From: Tessaracoccus caeni
GTDB lineage: Bacteria; Actinomycetota; Actinomycetes; Propionibacteriales; Propionibacteriaceae
DNA length: 64,000 nt
Reading direction: 5' to 3'
Assembly: GCF_029211185.1 (NCBI RefSeq)
Contig: NZ_JARGDO010000001.1
Coordinates: 159,414-223,413, forward strand
The stretch's first letter is position 1. Every line of letters begins with the position of its first letter. The notes under the pieces are model-generated. The model did no database searches. It saw only the letters and a list, made by a program, of their open reading frames with translations, and was not told where the DNA came from. The position numbers and the translations under genes are program-made. This document shows positions 59,916 through 64,000 of the stretch, in pieces.

Positions 59916-59944
59916 ATCCTATCGCCGCCTTCCGGAAGAACCAA
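59916..59944 (-). promoter_or_regulatory. rnpB promoter
   Basis: On the minus strand TTGGTT, a 17-base spacer and TAGGAT end eight bases before the first base of the mature RNase P RNA, correct spacing for a housekeeping promoter. Confidence 0.65.
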
Positions 59945-59994
59945 CATTCGCATGCCACCGTGTCCACACGCGCTCAGCACACGTAAACACTGAG

Positions 59995-60285
59995 CTAGAG
60001 GTGCCGCGTCGGGTCCATCCGCTGGTGCAGGATCCGAATCACCTCAACAGCATCGATGGCCTCGACGTAGAAGACGAGATGGCTACCAATGCTGTACCGG
60101 CGATATCCCTCGCGGATCTCGTCGCAGGCACGTCCACGGCGAGGGTCAGCGGCGATCCTCTCGATCGCCGACCTGATTTCGTTCACGTAGGTCTCCGCCT
60201 GGTCCACATCCCAACGCTCTACGGTGAAGTCCCAGATCGATGAGAGATCCCGCTGAGCAGCCGGCGTGAGCCGATACTGCCTCAC
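59995..60285 (-). CDS. parE: ParE/RelE-superfamily toxin
   Basis: 96 residues. RelE/ParE fold markers: YRLTPAAQRDLSSIWDFTVERWD at the start, AIERIAADPRRGRACDEIREGYRRYSIGSHLVFY in the centre, and VEVIRILHQRMDPTRHL at the end. ParE toxins inhibit DNA gyrase; RelE relatives cut mRNA. The antitoxin type and the IRILHQRMD ending favour ParE. The ATG overlaps the antitoxin stop by four bases. Confidence 0.93.
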   Translation of the reverse strand: MRQYRLTPAAQRDLSSIWDFTVERWDVDQAETYVNEIRSAIERIAADPRRGRACDEIREGYRRYSIGSHLVFYVEAIDAVEVIRILHQRMDPTRHL

Positions 60286-60515
60286 GACTTCTTCGCCGCG
60301 ATGAACGCGTCGAAGTCGAAGGGCTCAGGGGTTCCGCTCTCCTCCCCGGCGACCAGCGCCGCGCGCAGCGCGGCCAACTGCGTCTCCTGGTCTTCAAGCA
60401 AACGCAGTCCGGCACGAACGACCTCACTCGCGGACCGGTAGCGGCCCGACGAGACCTCGCGGGCGAGGAATCCGGCAAAGTGGTCGTCCAAACTAACCGA
60501 GGTGTTCTGAGCCAT
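60282..60515 (-). CDS. parD: ParD-type antitoxin
   Basis: 77 residues. Ribbon-helix-helix N-terminus NTSVSLDDHFAGFLAREVSSGRYRSASEVVRAGLRLLEDQE, the ParD signature, followed by a C-terminal arm with EPFDFDAFIAAKK that neutralises the toxin. A 29-bp near-perfect palindrome lies four bases upstream, the expected autoregulatory operator. Coupled to parE by a four-base overlap. Confidence 0.93.
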   Translation of the reverse strand: MAQNTSVSLDDHFAGFLAREVSSGRYRSASEVVRAGLRLLEDQETQLAALRAALVAGEESGTPEPFDFDAFIAAKKS

Positions 60516-60518
60516 ACG

Positions 60519-60547
60519 CCGAGAATACCAAGAATTGGTACTCTCGG
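60519..60547. promoter_or_regulatory. Autoregulatory operator of parDE
   Basis: CCGAGAATACCAA, three-base spacer GAA, TTGGTACTCTCGG: 13-base arms with one mismatch, just upstream of the parD ATG. Position and symmetry fit ParD ribbon-helix-helix binding. Confidence 0.7.
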
Positions 60548-60573
60548 ACCGATCCGCAGCCGCGACGGCTCCG

Positions 60574-61314
60574 TCAGAGGCCGGATTCCTTGGTGCGCAC
60601 CAGGATCCGGTCGCACTCGACGCAGCGCAGCACCTCGTTGGCGGGGGCCTTGCGGTAGGTCTCGAGGTCGGCGGCGGTCACCTGCAGCTGGCAGCCGCCA
60701 CACCGGCCTCGCTCCAGGCGTGCGGCCCCTCGGCCCATTTTGCCGGTCAGGCGTTCGTAGAGCTTCAGAAGGGCATCGGGGAGGGCATTGACCAGCGCGG
60801 GGCGCCCCGACAGCTGATGCTTGGCCTGCTCACTCAGCTTCGCGACGGCCTGGTCGCGATCCGCGACCAGCGCGCGCAGCCGGGTCTCGACCTCGGCCTT
60901 ACTGGCGGCCAGCTTCTGCTGCCTCTCCGTCGCCTCTTCCAGCTGCTCCATGACCTCGAGCTCGGCATCTTCCAGCTCGGCGATGCGGCGAGTGAGGTGC
61001 TCGACCTCGTCGGTGAGGCCTCGCAGGATCTTCGGATCCGACACTGAGCCGTCCGCGATCCTGACCTGGTCGCGCTCCAGGCGCGCCTTGACAGGAAGCA
61101 GTTCCGACTCCGCCTTGCGCACGGCGACGCTCAGGTCGTCGACCTCCGTGTTGACCGAGATCAGCGCGTTGCCGATCTCCTGGCGCTGGGCGGCCAACTC
61201 CGAGATCTCCTTGTGCACCGGCAGCGTCTGGGCGGCGTGCCGCAGGCGCGCCACCTCCGAGTCGAGGTCGGCAAGCGTGAGCAACTGAAGCTGGGCACCG
61301 GGATCTGCGAGCAT
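60574..61314 (-). CDS. C4-type zinc-ribbon coiled-coil protein
   Basis: 246 residues. A coiled coil spans about 15-180 (DSEVARLRHAAQTLPVHKEISELAAQ and on), and the C-terminus carries a zinc ribbon with CGGCQLQVT and LRCVECDRIL (four cysteines). This is the widespread actinobacterial zinc-ribbon family found near rnpB or Nif3-like genes; nucleic-acid binding is suspected but not shown. The start at 61314 gives MLADPGAQLQLLTLADLD, the usual N-terminus. Confidence 0.9.
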   Translation of the reverse strand: MLADPGAQLQLLTLADLDSEVARLRHAAQTLPVHKEISELAAQRQEIGNALISVNTEVDDLSVAVRKAESELLPVKARLERDQVRIADGSVSDPKILRGLTDEVEHLTRRIAELEDAELEVMEQLEEATERQQKLAASKAEVETRLRALVADRDQAVAKLSEQAKHQLSGRPALVNALPDALLKLYERLTGKMGRGAARLERGRCGGCQLQVTAADLETYRKAPANEVLRCVECDRILVRTKESGL

Positions 61315-61380
61315 CTGGGCTTCCTGTCTATGGAACTGTCGGCCCCGATTGTAGCCGCTCGCAGAGACCTCCCCGGACGG

Positions 61381-62733
61381 TTAGAGCGCCAGGCGCTCGG
61401 TGACCTTCGCCGCCAGCGACTCCGCGATCTCGCGGGCCTCGTCCTCCGACGCGGCCTCGACCATCACGCGCACGACGGGCTCCGTGCCCGACGGGCGCAA
61501 CAGCACCCGGCCGGAGTCGCCCAGCCGCTTGGCCGCGGCGGAGACGCCCTGCTGGACCTCCTGGTCGATGCCGGCACGCAGCTTGTCGACACCGCGCACA
61601 TTGATCACCACCTGGGGAAGGATCTGCATGACGGAGGCGAGCTCGGCGAGCGTCTTGCCCGTGCGCATCATCCGCGCGGCAAGATGCAGGCCGGTGAGCG
61701 TGCCGTCGCCGGTGTTGGCGAACTCGTTGATGATGACGTGCCCCGACTGCTCGCCGCCCAGCGCGAAGCCGTTGGCGTTCATCGACTCCAGCACGTAGCG
61801 GTCGCCCACCTTCGTCTGGTCGACGCGGATGCCGTGGGCCTTCATCGCCTGGATCAGGCCGAGGTTGCTCATCACGGTGGCCACCAGGGTGTCCGAGTGC
61901 AGACGGTGATCCTCGTGCAGCGCGATGGCGAGGATCGCCAGGATCTGGTCGCCGTCCACCAGGTTGCCCTGCGCATCGACGGCAAGGCAGCGGTCGGCGT
62001 CGCCGTCGAGGGCGAGGCCGAGATCGGCCCCCTCGGCCACGACCCGTTCCTTGAGCGAGCCCATGTGCGTGGAGCCGCAGTTGTCGTTGATGTTGAGGCC
62101 GTCCGGATCCGCATGCATCGGGATCACGGTGGCTCCCTGGGCCGCGAAGGCCTCGAGCGCGGTCACCGACGCGGCGCCGTTCGCGCAGTCGATGACCACC
62201 TTGAGCCCCTCCAGGCTGGCGTCCTCGCCCAGCGACGCCACGAGGTGCGCCACGTAGGTGTCGACGGCGCCCAGATCGGAGCGGACCCGACCGACGCGGT
62301 CGCCGGTGGGGCGGGTCCATTCCTCGCCCATCCGGGCCTCGATCGCATCCTCGAGGTAGTCGTCGAGCTTGACGCCACCGCGGGAGAAGAACTTGATGCC
62401 ATTGTCGGGCATGGGGTTGTGCGAGGCGGAGATCATCACGCCCAGGTCTGCGTTCAGCTCATCCACCAGGTAGGCGACGGCGGGAGTCGGCAGCACGCCG
62501 AGCCGGATCACGTCCACGCCTGCCGACGCGAGGCCTGCGATCACCGCGGCCTCCAGGAACTCGCCGCTGGCCCGGGGATCCCGTCCGACGACCGCGAACG
62601 GTCGAGCCGCCTTCAGGGCCCCGGCCTCACCCAGGATGTGGGCTGCCGCCACGGAAAGGTCAACAGCCAGTTCCGCAGTGAGATCAACATTCGCTTTGCC
62701 GCGCACCCCATCGGTGCCGAAGAGACGTGCCAT
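61381..62733 (-). CDS. glmM: Phosphoglucosamine mutase
   Basis: 450 residues. It converts glucosamine-6-phosphate to glucosamine-1-phosphate for cell-wall precursor synthesis. Motifs: [15 protein letters not shown], the active-site phosphoserine Ser104 in [16 protein letters not shown], the Mg-binding [12 protein letters not shown], the sugar-binding GGEQSGHVI, and the phosphate-binding [14 protein letters not shown]. Length is standard. It follows rplM and rpsI on the minus strand, a conserved actinobacterial order, with a terminator between. Confidence 0.97.
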   Translation of the reverse strand: MARLFGTDGVRGKANVDLTAELAVDLSVAAAHILGEAGALKAARPFAVVGRDPRASGEFLEAAVIAGLASAGVDVIRLGVLPTPAVAYLVDELNADLGVMISASHNPMPDNGIKFFSRGGVKLDDYLEDAIEARMGEEWTRPTGDRVGRVRSDLGAVDTYVAHLVASLGEDASLEGLKVVIDCANGAASVTALEAFAAQGATVIPMHADPDGLNINDNCGSTHMGSLKERVVAEGADLGLALDGDADRCLAVDAQGNLVDGDQILAILAIALHEDHRLHSDTLVATVMSNLGLIQAMKAHGIRVDQTKVGDRYVLESMNANGFALGGEQSGHVIINEFANTGDGTLTGLHLAARMMRTGKTLAELASVMQILPQVVINVRGVDKLRAGIDQEVQQGVSAAAKRLGDSGRVLLRPSGTEPVVRVMVEAASEDEAREIAESLAAKVTERLAL

Positions 62734-62820
62734 GAGACGCGAGCCTACAACCGCGCACTCGGATTGAGCGAATCCCGACGGCCGACAACGAGGCGCGGAG
62801 TGGCTATCCAGAAACGCAGA

Positions 62821-62850
62821 ACACCCGCCCCGCGGGTGCGGGACGGGTGT
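62821..62850 (-). terminator. Terminator after rpsI
   Basis: On the minus strand ACACCCGTCCCGC, loop ACCC, GCGGGGCGGGTGT: thirteen pairs with one G-T, starting 15 bases after the rpsI stop, then TCTGCGTTTCTGG. Confidence 0.75.
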
Positions 62851-62864
62851 GCTTGAGGCAAAAA

Positions 62865-63389
62865 TCAGCGCTTGCTGTACTGAGGAGCCTTACGCGCCTT
62901 CTTGAGACCGGCCTTCTTGCGTTCCTTGATGCGAGCATCGCGGGTCAGCAGTCCGGCCTTCTTCAGCGCGGGGCGGCTGGCCTCGGTGTCGATGGCGTTC
63001 AGCGCACGGGCGATGCCGAGACGCAGGGCGCCGGCCTGGCCGGTGATGCCACCGCCATGGATGCGGCAGATCACGTCATAGGAGCCCTCGAGGCCGGCAA
63101 CGACGAACGGGTCGTTGATCAGCTGCTGGTGCACCTTGTTCGGGAAGTAGGAATCGAGCGAGCGGCCGTTGACCTTCCACTGGCCGGAGCCGGGGATCAG
63201 GCGGACGCGGGCCACGGCCTGCTTGCGGCGGCCGGTGGCGCTGCCCGGGGCAACGACGGCGGGACGATCGCCCAGGCCGGCGGCGACAGCCGGGGCCGAA
63301 TCGGAACGATAGGCGATCTCGCGATCCTGGTCGTCGGTGAACGGCGTGATGTCGTCGGCGACGGTCTCGTCAACAATCTCTGTGGTCAT
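62865..63389 (-). CDS. rpsI: 30S ribosomal protein S9
   Basis: 174 residues from the ATG at 63389 ([17 protein letters not shown]); a GTG at 63416, which overlaps the rplM stop, would add nine residues. The S9 core is clear: [50 protein letters not shown], and the basic tail [22 protein letters not shown] that reaches the P-site tRNA. The 45-residue acidic N-terminal extension is typical of Actinobacteria. Co-transcribed with rplM. Confidence 0.97.
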   Translation of the reverse strand: MTTEIVDETVADDITPFTDDQDREIAYRSDSAPAVAAGLGDRPAVVAPGSATGRRKQAVARVRLIPGSGQWKVNGRSLDSYFPNKVHQQLINDPFVVAGLEGSYDVICRIHGGGITGQAGALRLGIARALNAIDTEASRPALKKAGLLTRDARIKERKKAGLKKARKAPQYSKR

Positions 63390-63412
63390 TTGTGTACTCG
63401 CGCTCTCGTGGC

Positions 63413-63856
63413 TCACTGGGCGATCTGGGTGATCTGGTACGACTGCGGCTGCTGCGCGGCGTGCGGGTGCTCCGGGCCGGAGTAGACCTTGAGCTTGCCC
63501 ATCAGCTGGCGCGACAGCTTGTTCTTAGGCAGCATGCCCCAGACCGCACGCTCGACTGCCTTGCGGGGATCCTTCTCCAGCAGCTCGCCGATGGAGACGG
63601 ACTTCAGCCCGCCCGGACGGCCGGAGTGGGAGTAGCGCATCGAATCGGCGCGCTTGTTACCGGTCAGGGCGATCTTCGAAGCATTGACGACGATGACGAA
63701 GTCTCCGCCGTCGACATGCGGGGCGAAGGTGGCCTTGTGCTTACCGCGAAGCAGGGTCGCGGCAGTCACCGCGAGACGACCGAGCACGACGTCTTCGGCA
63801 TCGATCACATGCCAGTTCCGGGCGATTTCGCCTGGCTTTGGGGTGTACGTAGACAC
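63413..63856 (-). CDS. rplM: 50S ribosomal protein L13
   Basis: 147 residues from a GTG at 63856 ([20 protein letters not shown]). L13 signatures: [47 protein letters not shown], and [22 protein letters not shown]. First gene of the rplM-rpsI operon; its leader and promoter lie at 63857-64000, where I see no further structure. Length is normal. Confidence 0.97.
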   Translation of the reverse strand: MSTYTPKPGEIARNWHVIDAEDVVLGRLAVTAATLLRGKHKATFAPHVDGGDFVIVVNASKIALTGNKRADSMRYSHSGRPGGLKSVSIGELLEKDPRKAVERAVWGMLPKNKLSRQLMGKLKVYSGPEHPHAAQQPQSYQITQIAQ

Positions 63857-64000
63857 GGACGCAGACCAACTTCCATTCGTTTACTTCAAACTCGAAAGGT
63901 TGAGCACCTGCCTCCGCCGAATAACCCGGGGCACGCGGTGCGCAACGCCTACCAACCTTACTTCGTGGACCACGGATGGTCAAAACGGAGGCTGTGCGGC

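Noticed and set aside
59779-60243. Plus-strand frame across rnpB and parE
   Set aside because: It is antisense of a clear RNase P RNA and of a clear ParE toxin.

Overview
The window looks like chromosome of a high-GC actinomycete, most likely in or near the Propionibacteriaceae. The support is a high GC content, the lpd-sucB-lipB-lipA run, two glutamine synthetases beside a bifunctional glnE, an rplM-rpsI-glmM block, a glpABC operon, and DUF3043, DUF4191 and DUF2510 proteins typical of Actinobacteria. No tRNA, CRISPR array, integrase or transposase was found.

Layout. 1-5121: a psp membrane-stress operon ending in a divergent glycerate kinase (cut by the edge), a DUF3043 gene pair, a small membrane protein, leucyl aminopeptidase and a small conserved protein. 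5204-10946: lipoamide metabolism (lpd, sucB, lipB, lipA) and a DUF4191 protein, closed by a strong terminator. 11005-20712: accessory and regulatory genes: TetR/RibD pair, serpin lipoprotein, TetR-controlled ABC exporter, two ECF sigma modules with membrane or lipoprotein partners, and a Phd/VapC toxin-antitoxin pair. 21097-25264: glpABC, followed by a three-tier concentric palindrome. 25539-33101: small genes, an ABC-F ATPase, a secreted polysaccharide deacetylase, RDD protein, a dicarboxylate-type symporter and glnA preceded by a GlnR-like box. 33156-34088: a CaCA antiporter.

34111-39102 is a tightly overlapping four-gene minus-strand operon: a cytoplasmic subtilase with a PYYAGM tandem repeat, an ECF-like sigma factor, a 152-residue protein, and a TPR-like CHAT (caspase-family) protease. 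It reads as a proteolytic signalling or conflict system and is the main candidate for a little-described system. 39240-54910: AcuI-like reductase, META lipoprotein, Dps, an FMN-riboswitch-controlled ABC pair (probable riboflavin uptake), glnE, a sterol-carrier-like protein, a second glutamine synthetase, tandem DUF2510 proteins, methionine aminopeptidase, a two-component system, a CPBP protease and an enoyl-CoA hydratase.

54956-59555 is a lower-GC island bounded by a 13-bp direct repeat whose right copy is the very 3' end of the RNase P RNA gene (rnpB, 59548-59907). It carries an HTH regulator, a coiled-coil GIY-YIG (T5orf172) protein and two DUF3800 proteins, but no integrase. To its right are rnpB, a ParDE pair, a zinc-ribbon protein, glmM, rpsI and rplM.

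Nitrogen assimilation ties several genes together: glnA carries the adenylylation tyrosine that GlnE modifies, and a GlnR-type box precedes glnA. LipB and LipA make the lipoyl groups carried by the two lipoyl domains of SucB, which Lpd reoxidises.
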